This document shows, one piece after another, positions 1 to 11,324 of a DNA stretch of 64,000 nucleotides. The stretch spans positions 7,623,899 through 7,687,898 of the forward strand of contig BCKC01000001.1 of the NCBI GenBank assembly GCA_001600455.1, in the 5' to 3' direction. This DNA comes from Endocalyx cinctus (lineage: Eukaryota > Ascomycota > Sordariomycetes > Amphisphaeriales > Apiosporaceae). The notes beneath the pieces were generated by a model. That model worked only from the letters and a program-made list of their open reading frames with translations. It was not told the DNA's origin and made no database searches. The first letter of the stretch is position 1. Every line of letters begins with the position of its first letter. Position numbers and translations under genes: made by a program.

Positions 1-170
1 ATCAGCATCAACGGGGGTTGGCTGAGCAGCAGCAGCAGCAGCAGCAGCAACGTCGACAACACTATGACGAGAGAGGTCATGTCAGTAGCGACTGGCCTCC
101 GAAGCCGACCATCGAGACGGTTTCCTCGGGGTCGGAGGATGAGCATTTTTATCCTCGAGGTCAGGTTTAG
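1..170 (+). CDS. C-terminal end of a truncated gene with a poly-Gln run
   Basis: The reading frame that begins at base 3 is open from the window edge to a TAG at 168-170. It encodes about 55 residues: a run of eight Gln (CAG repeats around 28-48), then an Arg/Asp-rich stretch and a Ser/Glu/Asp-rich tail (SSGSEDEHF). Frame 1 is also open to a TAA at 181-183, but it gives a poly-Ser product with less typical composition, so frame 3 is preferred. Poly-Gln next to an acidic tail is common in fungal regulators and signalling proteins. The part visible here is too short to name the protein. Confidence 0.55.
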   Translation, partial: QHQRGLAEQQQQQQQQRRQHYDERGHVSSDWPPKPTIETVSSGSEDEHFYPRGQV

Positions 171-340
171 TCTTGACGAGTAAATGAGGGTGAGGTATCA
201 TCATCTGGATTAAAATGATGGTAATAAGTTATTTTTTTACGCTCGTTAATTGGGAGGATATATGGATGTGCATATAAACTCCATTGTATTTGATATTGCA
301 GGATTGGGTTCTCAAAACGTTTTTATCGATTCTTTACGTG

Positions 341-366
341 TATATATATATATATATATATATATA
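341..366. repeat. (TA)n microsatellite
   Basis: An uninterrupted TA dinucleotide run of about 26 bp. Confidence 0.9.
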
Positions 367-644
367 AACTCGCATATAATTGTTAAGTTGGTGATATTGG
401 GCGCATGGGTGGCATTTGAATCATGGAGTAACGGATGTAAAAGGAAAGTTAACAAAGCTATAACCTACAAAATGGAGATCAAAAATGTTAACTCATGCAT
501 CGACCGACCATCGTCACTTGTTTGCTTCGTCCGTTGATTATTAACACTTATTAACTATCTGAAAGCTACCGAATATAGGTATTACTGAGAACTATCAAAG
601 AGTTCTCACACCTCCCTATTCATTGGCCTGAAGTAACCGAAAAT

Positions 645-670
645 CCCTTTCCCCTTTCCCCTTTCCCCTT
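645..670. repeat. CCCTTT tandem repeat
   Basis: About four copies of a 6-7 nt pyrimidine unit (CCCTTTC-like), lying downstream of the GTPase stop codon on the opposite strand. Confidence 0.8.
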
Positions 671-992
671 GCCCATATTATACACGATTTTATATCCCCT
701 TTTGCTCCCTCTTCGAGAATCCTTTTGCTTGCGCTTTGTACATTCCTCTTCCCATACCTGGTTATCTTGCTGACTCATACATCCCGAAAAGAAAAGAAAA
801 GAAAGTGAGATAGCATCATCCGGATGACATCTAGTCCATATCCGAAGAAAGTATCGATGATGAATCAGATAGAAATTTAGCAAGGTGTCAATGTCCTTTT
901 CTTCCACCGGACCAATAATCACGACAATCGAGTGAGTGAATATATGAGACCATGAAATACTAAATATGAGTATTTCTCGCTCATATCGCATC

Positions 993-3900
993 TCACCAGC
1001 CCTCATTTCTAGGGAGAGACCGTCGAAGAAACTCGCTATCGTCTTCGGCCTCGGGCTTGATCTCGACGTCTTGTTCACTTCCATCTTCTTCACTACCATC
1101 ATCTAGCTTAGCCTGCTCCATAATGTGTTGCTGCATAACATCGTCAGCAACTGCCGATGGGTTCTCGAGCTGTTCATTAGATTCTTCTACACGCTCGGGT
1201 GCAGCATCCTCAGCATCCTCGGCTTCCTCATTTTTGACGTGGGATTTAGATTCTAGGATTGGCATGTTATCTTGTTCAAGGTCGTCCCGATACTCTTCGC
1301 CTAATACAGGAGCAAACGTTGCGACGCCACGGATAAGTAGCTTCTGAATATCATGTCGCAGCTCTAGCTCTTCACGAGAAACTTTCACTGGACGATCTCC
1401 GGGCGCACCCACTAAGCATTGCAGGTTAGTATTTAATCCGAGCTGGAATGAATAAAGGAAAAGGAAGAAAAAGAAAACCGCAACTTACCGAGGACTTGCA
1501 TGTAGTCCCTATACACAGTTGAATATATATCGTTAATGGAATTCTTCATTGTCGTGTCCGCTTCGCCAATCATGATTTGTAATAGTGATGCGACGTGGTC
1601 AGTAGCATGTTGAAACATTGTATGACGCGTTTGTTCGACGTGGCTTCCCATAGCAGCCTTCATGCGAGCATAAGAACCCGGGCCGTTCTCATCTACGCAT
1701 GCCTGATAGGCGGGTCTCATCTCTTCGCAAATAGAAGGAGTAAAGCTACGATTTGCCTCTCGTTGTTGATCAGTCATTCTAGCAAGTAATGCCGTGGGAA
1801 TTGCTTCTAGGGTTCGGATATGGCCCTGCATCTTTGCCTGTAAGGTAACAAGCCCTCCGGCATTGCTTGGTTGATTGAGCAACGGATGCGCTTGAACTGC
1901 ACGGTGAAATGCCTGGAATTGTCGCCGAGCATCTACGGCGACCCTTGTCAAGACCTGTTTGAGGCGGATGTGAAATGTTCGTTCCCAGCCGTTCGCAATT
2001 CTACGGGAAATCGGTTCAAAGAGTTCCTCGTTGAAGTCATGAGGGCCGGAAGCGCCGGAGTAAACACCGTCACGGCGTACCGTAGCCTTGTAAGTGGCCC
2101 AGAACATTCCGCCCATGGACCGATGCGCTCCCCACCCTTCAGCTGTGGGGAGTGCTTCTTGAACCGCATGAGGAACCGCGGACTTGAAGCGTTCTATGAT
2201 ATTCTCTTCAACCTCGTCATTTAAGGAATTAACCGCAGCGGCCAGATGAACATCGAGATCCTACAAATGAAGCTCAGTTAGTAAATATTGAGTAAACATT
2301 AACATAGCTATACCGGTAACCTCGAGCGGAGGTCATGATAGTTGGACATGGTTTATATCATATCACCAGTAAGTCCGAGTCAACTGTGGTAACATACCTG
2401 TTCTAGGCTTTCGAGGAGGTTTTCTAGCTGGCGTTTCTTACTGCGCTGGTCTTTGGGCGACAAGTGAGTCTGAAAAAAAGGAGTAAGCTAAAGTAAATAT
2501 GAGTATAGTAGGATAATTGACTTACCCGATTGTCATCACTGGATGCCCACAAGGTCAGCGAGTGGATGAGCTGGTTCAAATCGTTGAGAAAATTGTGGCA
2601 ATGGCTTGTTCGTCCCGCTTCGGTCAACATTTTGGCATGTTGTTGAAGTTGGGGGATTTCGGTATCATCGACATTTAAGAAACCGTGGCTCTGAAAATCA
2701 TCTTTTTCAAGCCGGCCTTTTAATTTCTGGTATGCACGACCGCTGACACAGAAGACGGGCAGACTTCGAGCGACTTCATCGTAGTCACGGAGATCCTCGT
2801 CGGGGTTGAAAGACCCTTCATCTTCCTCAATTGCATTCTCCTGATCAAGTCTGGCGAAATAGTTAACAAATTGACTTGGTAAATAATTCTAATCAAACGA
2901 AGAAAGAAAAAAAAAACTTACTCTTTGATACCTTGGGCAAAATCTTGTTTGATGGCGCCGCGCGAATATTCATTGCGTCCTTGAATGCAGACTTGCTTGA
3001 GCTCGGCTAGGATGGTGTTACGCTCTGCCTCGATCTCACTTATCTCATCGCGGAGTTTTTGGATCTGAGAATTGATCTCACTTCTCTGCTTGCGAATTTC
3101 CTTCCGCTGCATTTTGAGTGATGATATCATATCGTCAATATCGTCTTCTGTAAGGGGTTTGCGGTTCGCATCGGACTGCGAGTTTTCCTTATCACTCGCG
3201 TCGGAGTCTGAAGCTCCCCAATCGTCATCATCGTCGACATCAGATGAGTCCAGATTCTTGCGACTACCAGATGGTCTGCTAGCCCGCTTTCGTTTCCTGG
3301 TCTTCTCCGATGGTGCATAGACCGTCTTATCGCTAGCTAGCTGGCTCTGAAGTCCCTCCCAAATGTCATACTTGGTTTCAATCTCGTCCATCTGCTCACC
3401 ATAAAAGGCCTTGGTGTCTTGTAATTCCTTGATCTTAGATTTTAGAGTACTCTTCTTGTTTCTCAATTCCTGGGCCGTGTTCCAGGAATCGGAAGTTTCT
3501 TCTTCTAAGCCGAGACTGTCAGCTGCTTCGGTGATAGAGATATCATCTGTCTTGGAGCAGATGAAGCTGACGGCAGAATAAGTGCCATCGTATTTGAGTT
3601 GACGCTTGAACGTGTCGCCAAGTAAGGACTTGGCTGTCTTATCGTCAACAGCGCGAGTAATAGGAGCCACAATCCATAGACCAGTACACGACTTCATGTA
3701 GCTGGCAGCAACGGCAGCTCGGGCAGCATTGGAATCTTGGACACCGGGCTGAATGGCATGTCAGTAAGGTCTATTCTCAAATAGGTAGGATAACGCGTAA
3801 ATATTCTCAAAACTTACAAGATCGACGATGACGGCACCGGTTGAAAGTGCGTCGGCTTTGGTGTAAATTCGGACCACTTTGATCAACGGCCAATATTCCA

Positions 3901-4798
3901 TAGGTACGTCCAATCGCTTTCCAGGACCCGTGGTTTTTTCCTTACTGTCAACGTAATGCTGCATACGTCGGTATAAGTCCTTGGCAGTCTTCTCTTTCAG
4001 AGTTTTCACCGTACCAAGGACACCTCGGACAGCATATTCGCGAATCAAGGCGTCTGGGTTGGTGGAAGCCAGCATTTCTTTTGTCTTCTGCGGGTAAACA
4101 GCCTTGAGCTTGGCATATGCGACGCCGGCATCACTGTCACTGTTGGTACAGTCACGGGAAACTGCACCACTGCCATCGATAAGATCATTGAATAAGAGTT
4201 GGAGCTCACGCTTCCAATCTTTAACACCGATGAATTCAATTTCTGCTCTGTACCTTTCATCCTCGTCATCTGAGTAGTTGTATGATATCTCAGTTGGAGA
4301 AGCTGTACAAGCTCGTAGACAATTGGTAGGGAGCAATCTATAATGCGATTTTACGTTTTAGATGAATTCAAAACGAGATCAAAACGAGTAAAAATTTGAA
4401 GAAAAAAAAAACTGATTATACCTTTCTTCATCCAGGAGAGCATTGATGACGGAGCTCTTGCCAGCTCCAGTGTTACCAACTACGCCAACAACAGTGCGAG
4501 TAGGTTTAGCTCGATCAAAGAATTCATTGATGGATTTGATGAAATTGTTAATATGATCGGCGGGATAAGTATTCAGCTGATCTTTGAGTTGCTGGAGGAG
4601 CTCGATACTAACAGAGACTCCTTTCTCAAGCACTTCTGGGCTATGGGGTTTCTCAACCAGTCGGTCTAAGAAATTAGTCGGTGTTTTAGTCTCAGGATGA
4701 GAGTCCACCTTCGCTTCGGTATCGACCGATGCGACCGGATGAACATTAGTAAGACTAGTAGAGTCGTCCGGTTCACCCTTGATGGCAAGGTCATCCAT
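993..4798 (-). CDS. Dynamin-like large GTPase, SLIP-GC type
   Basis: Seven exons: complement of 993-1411, 1489-2260, 2398-2469, 2526-2850, 2922-3748, 3818-4337 and 4422-4798. They sum to 1,104 codons (1,103 aa). The G motifs are visible: the P-loop GNTGAGKS at residues 108-115, DLPG at 298-301 (split by an intron) and SKTD at 364-367. A long alpha-helical region with coiled coil follows, interrupted by an acidic/basic low-complexity stretch (KTRKRKRASRP, then DDDDDW). The C-terminus is very acidic. This matches the fungal family related to vertebrate nuclear GTPase SLIP-GC. A nuclear location is inferred from the basic patch and from relatives. The Met at 4798 was chosen. An in-frame Met at 4840 would add a Lys/Glu-rich leader. 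The predicted introns are 57-137 nt. Hydrophobic-K-x-E motifs occur at K7, K1024 and K1083. Confidence 0.85.
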
Positions 4799-7246
4799 GA
4801 TGAATGATTGTGATTTTTCTTCCCTCTCTTCTTTTCTCACTCTAATAATTTGACGATGAAAGGAACAGTGTAGCTTAGAAGATAGAACGAAAGGGAAAGA
4901 TAACCAAGCTCATAGCTTTGGGGGTATTTTCGATGACGATGATGAGGTTTTTCTGTAGTGAAGAAAAGAAGAATATAGAAAAAAAACAAAAGTAGTGAAG
5001 CGCGTTTACGAAGAAAGTAATTTAACAATACAACGATTTAACGCGTTTCAGTGAACCCTGGAAGAGCAACACGCCTGGCACGCTAAGCACTTTCTAGGTT
5101 ACAGCACGCGGGGAAGGAACGAAGTAACGTGCTTTATTTTAGTGGTACTCCGTAGGTACGAAGTATATACCGGACGCTAAGAACTTCGTTAACAATTTAC
5201 AGAGCTACCGTATAATTTCTACCCTGTACTGTACTGAATTACTGTACAAAGTATGTTAACTTCATATACTCCGTACGTATACACAGTATGTTCAATATCT
5301 TATCGCCACCCACTAAACTCAAAATGACCCTCCCAACCCTAGAATACTTGGGTAGTTTCGTCAGTGTACTGAGAGAGAAAACAAGACAGAAGACTCTGCT
5401 AACTCGCTATATCTTGATTGATGATAAAACTAGAAACTAACTACATATAGCTTTGCGGGGTTTAACTAATAATAAAAGACTCTGGGTTAGTCATCTATTT
5501 AGCACCGCCACAGTACTCCGTACATAGTATCTACTACCTAGGAGTACTAGATAACGACCGTACATCGGTCAGTGCACGCCATACAATTACTATGTAAAGT
5601 GGTCCTAAAAACCTTAGGGATAAAAACAACACACAAAAAGTCAGGGGTCTCATAACTTGTTCTGCTGTATTCTAACCTAGCTTTAAAGCGGGAGATAAAT
5701 TCTCAAAAGAACCCAACTACATACATAGCTATATAACTTGATAATGCGAAGTCCTTAGCATTCCTACGCTCTCTTTTACCATGTGTCAACAACTAGTTAA
5801 ATAGACAGTTATATAATATCACGTCACGCCGCACGTTCCACCTGCCACAGTCAACAGGTACTCTACATCGGATATACCGGATATAATGTCCTTCCACAAC
5901 CGGAACCCATTAAGAATAGAAGGAAGTCTAAATCGTATATCACCGAAAGAATAAACAGAAAGAACGATACGGTATGGAGTAAGTATGCTTGATGTAATCA
6001 GAGAATAATAAATTAAGTATATATCCACGGATCTATCTTAGGTAGATATATACCTAGGTATACACAGCTGGAAATTTCCAGAAAAGTCTAAGACAATAAC
6101 TCATTTCATCTCTTCTGTATCTTATATTATACGTGTTATCTGTGACCCGAGTCGAGCTATAATGAAATCTCCTAGCCTTGGAGGATTAATGCGAGCAGTT
6201 GTTTTCTTATTTTCTCTCATTTCTAAAACAACCGTATCTTGATATACCCCTAAGCATATAAGTAAGTGACACAAGAAACCGTCTCCTCCTCTAGTGATCT
6301 TCTGACTTGAGCAACTTCCTTGTACTCAGATTTATCACTCATCGACTCCCTCCCATCTATTTAATAACAATTAGAAGACTCGAGTTCTGTCTGGGGACTC
6401 ATAGATATCCTTATATAATATAGCCGTTCCATCATCACACCGTCTCTATTGTTATATTATATTTACCTCTATTATATCGTACCTTGATAGATCATCGGTG
6501 ATCACCGACTGCGTCGTAGATCTCCCGAACCACAATCTTCCATTAAAGTAAGGTAAGGTCAATTACCGCGTATTTACGTGTGTAATAAATACGATACTTC
6601 GCTTGGTGATGCTATATGTTGACTAATAATAATTACGTCCAATTTACCCGGCCGTCCGGATCGAGGGTGTCAATTTGATCAAAGTTCCGTCGTGATCCGC
6701 ATCTGGCATACCCCCCCGTAATCTTTTATGCGAATCTATGCCGCCTCCCCTGCAGATGAAAGCTTGTTTGTTTCCTTCGCGAAATTAACCGTGAACGTCC
6801 AATGAGGTGACATAAAAAGTCGGTGTTGGCGTCCTATGGAGCCAACCAGCTAAAGCAGCACGCTGTCCAACGGTACAGATTTCCCAGCTGTGCCAAATGT
6901 TTCAGCCGAATCTCTGTGGCTATGCAAACAATAGCCAAGTCGAGATGAAAAAAATTGCACGATGATGAAGAGGCCACCAAGACAGGCTTGGGTTTAATTC
7001 TGCGGGCTGGGCACTTTCCGGCATCTCCTATTTCTATTAATGTCACTCCACTCCAGTACTACGAAACAATAGCTATTCGAAATTTTATTTATATACGCTC
7101 TTACATCCTTGACTTATTTGATGAATCCTCGTTAGAGAAATACACTTGGGGAGGACTAACATTGACTGCTGGACCCAAGGGTGCAAAATAAGCTTGAAGA
7201 GCAGTAAAAGTACCTATCAAAACATCGATATAGCGTCAAAATTAAC
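4799..7246. other. AT-rich gene-free spacer
   Basis: About 2.4 kb without an open frame above 80 codons. It contains many short AT-rich words and palindromes, for example ATACCTAGGTAT at 6051-6062. The part nearest 7246 must contain the GH16 promoter and leader. The open frame at 6955-7191 ends just before the GH16 gene and shows no recognisable domain. No RNA gene was seen. Confidence 0.5.
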
Positions 7247-8799
7247 ATGAGTGGAATGAATCAAGTTATTGGTCTTCTGAGGCTTCTCTTAGGAGTGGCC
7301 GCTCTAGGGCTTACTTCTTCGGTAACTGCACAAAACAACTTCCCACTAGTTACCGATTCAAATTGCAACTGCTACCGAACCAACACAACCGCCTCGCACT
7401 ATTTCGCACACCACAAATTCTTTGATTTCAGAGATCTTTCCCGGTATGCCGGTGTACCGACGCCTATCGACGATCCAGAGAACAGTGCTAACGCGCCTGT
7501 GACTAATGATTACTTCAACCGTCCAGAATGGACGAATACCTGGTCAATCCAGAGCTGGAACAACAGCGAGCTCATGGGCGGGGACTCGGACGTCACCGGA
7601 AGCGACGCCACCGTGCTTATGGTCAACTCGCCTAACAACATTTACATCCAACATAACGACGACCCCAACCCGAAATCCAACACCTACCTCGTCATGAGAA
7701 CCATGCGCCACCCCACCTTCCAATCGGCGTCCGAGATCGAGTCGATTTCCCTCGGGTACCGCTTCCTCTCCATCAGGATGTACGCCCGCACGCGCGGCGA
7801 TCCGGGCGCGATCACGGCCATGTTCACGTTCCGGCAGGCGGCGTCGCTGGCGCAGGTGCAGGAGGCGGATCTGGAGGTGCGGACGAGCGACCCGCCTTAC
7901 TCGATCCAGTACACGAACCAGCCGTCGTGGAACGAGGACGGGGACGTGCCGCAGGCGACGCAGAACGTCACGACCCGGAGCGTCGTCGACTGGAGCGACT
8001 GGCAGCACCACCGGTTCGACTGGAGCCCCGGCACGAGCACCTGGTTCGTGGACGGCCAGGCGGTGTCGTCGATCCAGTTTCAGACGCCCCGCGACGCGTC
8101 GCGGGTCATGTTCAACTCCTGGAGCGACGGCGGCACTTGGTCGGGAAACATGAGCGTCGGCGACTCGGCCGAGATGCAGATCCAGTGGATTGACTTCGTG
8201 TATAATACGACCGACGCCAATACGGACATCCCCGCGGACAACACGACGCCTCCGTCGGCACCGTTTCCGTGGTGGTCCGGCTCTAGCGGGGAAAACCAGG
8301 GATCTGCTCCCTCGTCGAACTGCGCGAACATATGCAGTATTGACCAGACGAGCAAGATCGGTACGCCGGTACTGATATCGCAGCCTCAAGGTAATGACGC
8401 GTTTTCTCTTTCCGCATCGGTCCCTTCTGACCGCATGCTTTTTCTCATGTCTGTCTCTGGACTCACGCTAGCATATATCATCATGATTTGATGATCTTAT
8501 CGTTTCATGATTTATATATTGCATAAATTTTACCTATTCTTCTATATTTTATGTCTCTCTTTTCCCGTACACAACTTTCTTTATACTCTCCCCTCTTTCT
8601 CGTATCCCCCCAAAGAGATAATGAGGATGATAAGACTGAACAAACCCACAAAACAAAAGGTCAAAACCCAGGATCCTCAGGCGCCTGTTCGGCTGCTAAG
8701 TACGACCAATGTGCCGGTAAGACATACGGCGGATGTACTGCCTGTGCATCAGGAACGACTTGCAAGTTTCAGAATGACTACTATTCCCAATGTCTTTGA
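7247..8799 (+). CDS. Secreted GH16 beta-glucanase with C-terminal CBM1
   Basis: Two exons, 7247-8390 and 8672-8799, give 423 aa. A signal peptide covers about residues 1-28 (hydrophobic core, then TSSVTAQ). The laminarinase-like beta-sandwich carries the GH16 catalytic motif ExDxE as E206-A-D208-L-E210, where the two Glu are the nucleophile and the acid/base. A Ser/Thr/Pro-rich linker and a Cys-containing segment follow. The last about 37 residues are a fungal cellulose-binding module: spaced Cys, a Gly-rich turn, and an end in NDYYSQCL. The splice GTAATG...CCCAG is in phase 1 and restores the frame exactly. The protein should be secreted and act on beta-1,3/1,4-glucan or a cell-wall polymer; the exact substrate cannot be read from sequence. 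The intron is unusually long (281 nt). If it is retained, the frame continues to a stop at 8489-8491 and ends in a hydrophobic tail (see findings). The second half of exon 1 is strikingly GC-rich. Confidence 0.88.
8391..8671 (+). other. Long GH16 intron with an open, hydrophobic 5' part
   Basis: This intron is 281 nt, against 48-137 nt for nearly all other introns modelled here. Its first 101 nt keep the GH16 frame open to a TGA at 8489-8491. They encode a Ser-rich spacer and an 18-residue hydrophobic end, [18 protein letters not shown]. The rest is T-rich and shows no other feature. Confidence 0.6.
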
Positions 8800-10325
8800 A
8801 GGCGAAGAGGGGGAAGAGAGAGAGAGAGAGAGAGGATTGGCTAGTACCTTCTGCCTTTTTTTTTATTATGTTATTTCCTGGGGACATTGTATTGTTCTTT
8901 CGATGGTGGCGAACGTGAACAAGGGATAGGGCTAGGGCTAGGGAAGGCGAAAAAAAAAAGAACTTCACGAGGGGGATTTCTCTCCTCCTTACCTTCCTTT
9001 GAATCAGCTATCTATTTACATTTATTCTTCGTTCTTTGACTGACAAGTATTTATTCCTTTTGCTTTCAAGTCTGGAGACCCTGGAAACAAGTAGTTAATA
9101 GTGCGAAAAGCTAAAATAGTTTCTATTTGTAATTTTCAAGATTTAATTAATATGTCAATTTTTACCTTGATATTTTCTGAATAGAGAGCTTATTTCTTTT
9201 GATGTTGCCTTCTACAACCTCGTCATCGAATTGCTTTCTTGTTAATTAGGCAAACCTAGCTATATTTAGGATGGATGTAGTATTATTTCCCGGAATAAAT
9301 TACTGGTTTCTTCTTCTAAGTGAACAGATGAACACAACTAAAGAATCATTATAAAAGACCCTTGATCTACATAAAAAAAAGAGGTTCTTCAATAATTAGC
9401 GGAAATAACTTCTTGATAATTAGATGCAAGACATGTAGCTCAAGCAGGCAAAAATATTTAACAGCTTACATCTTCTTTCAACAACCTGCCGTAATGAGAA
9501 CTGAATAGGCTTTCACATAAATTATCTAAGACAAATCAACTCTCATCATTTCTAGTGTGTCGTCTATTAATGGTATGTTGACTTCGCCGAGTGATTGGAC
9601 AAATGGTGTTGTTGTTGCACAAAGAGGTTCAAAACTGTCAAAAGATCCAATCCCGAATTTCTTAATTAAGCTTTGATTAATTCTTAGTACTTCCATAATC
9701 TATATGGATGGCGTCACCCAAAGCATCATTAATTCTTAGAGTGGGGCCATTGTACGCGGTCAGCCATCGTCAGCACCGCCGTTCGAAACGAGATAACTAT
9801 TTTTCTTTTCATAAAATAAGGGCGAGAGGTGAATTGGCTGCATCTTGTTGTCCGCACTGATCAAAAGAAATAAAATAAAATAAATTTGTAAGGGGGGCTA
9901 ACTACCTACTTAACAAGCCGGGTATGGAAATACAACGGAGAGTCACTTCAATGCCAGCCAATTAATTAATCGTTTCTCCTTCCTTTAAAGAAGATAAATT
10001 TTATCTGATAGCCTATTTATGAGAGAGCGGGTCTTGGCTGTCAAAATAAGCTCACGATGTGAATATCCCAACTCGCTATGCAGTCAACTAGTCAGCATGA
10101 CCCCGAAAATTATGTTACATTCTCCGAGACAGTGAGAAGTCCAGACCGCATATACAATTCGCAACGGTATGGTGGAACCAATACCACTCCGAAAGGTGGA
10201 CTAGTGATACAGGTAAGACTGGAAGAAGTATGCGAGTTGTTGATCACAGAGTCTCATGTCGGACATCCAAGAAGGATGCTTCTGATGTGTAGGCGTAATT
10301 TTTCTCAAGGGTAATATACAGTGAA

Positions 10326-10356
<31 letters not shown>

Positions 10357-10529
10357 GAAAATAGAAAGAAGTAATTTAACAGAAATGAGTAAAATTTTGG
10401 ATATAAAGTCTCGACGAGACCCTCAGTTAATTTCTGATCTATCCACTTCATCCGCACACCTTCAGACATTCTTTCGAGCTACTTCTCTTACACGATCCCT
10501 AAGCCAACAGTATCTTAATATCCTTCAAA
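8800..10529. other. Intergenic spacer with GA repeat
   Basis: Contains a (GA)n run at 8814-8834, a short TAGGGC repeat near 8925-8944, and AT-rich sequence. No gene was recognised. The pyrimidine-rich 100 bp before 10530 looks like the leader of the small secreted protein gene. Confidence 0.5.
10323..10362. repeat. Poly-A tract
   Basis: A-rich homopolymer of about 40 bp broken by single G residues. Confidence 0.85.
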
Positions 10530-11005
10530 ATGAAAACTGTCTCTACCCTCGCCTGCCTCATCTCGGCCGCCACCCTCGCGGTAGCTGACGGTACTATCAA
10601 CGAGTACTCCCAAGCCGGATGCACTGGACCTGTGGTCACCCAGAACTTCCCGCCGCCCGCCAACTGCAACGGCGGCTGCATCTCGGGCACCTGGGGCTCG
10701 CTCGGCTACAACCATAATGACCCCGGGTATATCTGTTAGTTTTACCTTTTCTTTTCAGATTGCAATCAATAATAATGACCTTGGCTGGTTCTGAGCTTTT
10801 AACTCGACTCCTGAAGTTGATTATCAGCCGTTGATTGGTTGAAAATTATGAAACCGCATACTAAACTCCTTTTTCAACTTAAACCCAAACTATAGTTACC
10901 GCTTATACCGATAGCAGCTGCAGCTCTGGCGCTGTCGCTCTGCGAACTAATCAGTGTGGAGTTTCTGGTCCCTACCACTCGTTCTCGTACGACTGTGGTA
11001 GCTAA
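10530..11005 (+). CDS. Small secreted cysteine-rich protein
   Basis: Exons 10530-10734 and 10896-11005 give 104 aa. The donor is GTTAGT and the acceptor CTATAG, phase 1. An earlier GTATAT donor would hit a stop in exon 2. The signal peptide is about residues 1-19 (MKTVSTLACLISAATLAVA). The mature part is about 85 residues with six Cys (C31, C46, C50, C77, C89, C102), enough for three disulfides, and is rich in Gly, Ser, Tyr and Asn. This is the usual profile of a fungal small secreted protein or candidate effector. I do not recognise the family and cannot assign a function. It is convergent with the Zn2Cys6 regulator on its right, 319 bp apart. Confidence 0.75.
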
Positions 11006-11324
11006 GCAACGTGCTTGGTTAGACAAGCGTTTTAGCAATTCACGGGGATATATCCTCTGATGTGCTAGAATTCTCATGATATGAATGGGTATATCGAGAG
11101 GGAAGGTGGAATACAATGCGGACTTAGCCTCTCTTTAGCTAGCTTGACTGTCACTCGTTCAAATGTTCTATACATCATAATAAATTAAATTTCTGGCCAG
11201 AACATAACCTGGGTGCGCTGTTGATATCTTCCTGTGTTTTTTCCGTAAATATGTTTTAGCAGAAATTTGTACAGCTAACTCAAATGTGAAGTGGTATACT
11301 TATTTTCCAATAATTATGTTTGAA
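11006..11324. other. Convergent intergenic spacer
   Basis: About 320 bp between the 3' ends of the small secreted protein gene and the regulator gene. AT-rich. Nothing was seen beyond probable 3' UTR sequence. Confidence 0.5.

Larger units (their letters stand above)
171..992. other. Intergenic spacer between convergent genes
   Basis: This is an AT-rich spacer with a (TA)n microsatellite at 341-366 and a CCCTTT-type pyrimidine repeat around 645-670. No convincing gene was seen; the open frames here are short and low in complexity. Confidence 0.6.

Noticed and set aside
4799..4840. Upstream in-frame Met for the GTPase
   Set aside because: The added 14 residues are Lys/Glu-rich leader-like sequence; the Met at 4798 starts directly before a conserved-looking acidic N-terminus. 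It cannot be excluded.
7544..8389. 281-codon minus-strand open frame opposite the GH16 gene
   Set aside because: Arg/Val-rich shadow of a GC-rich exon; the plus-strand frame carries the catalytic motif and signal peptide.
8925..8944. Telomere-like TAGGGC repeats
   Set aside because: Only about three units of an imperfect sequence; too short to call an interstitial telomere.
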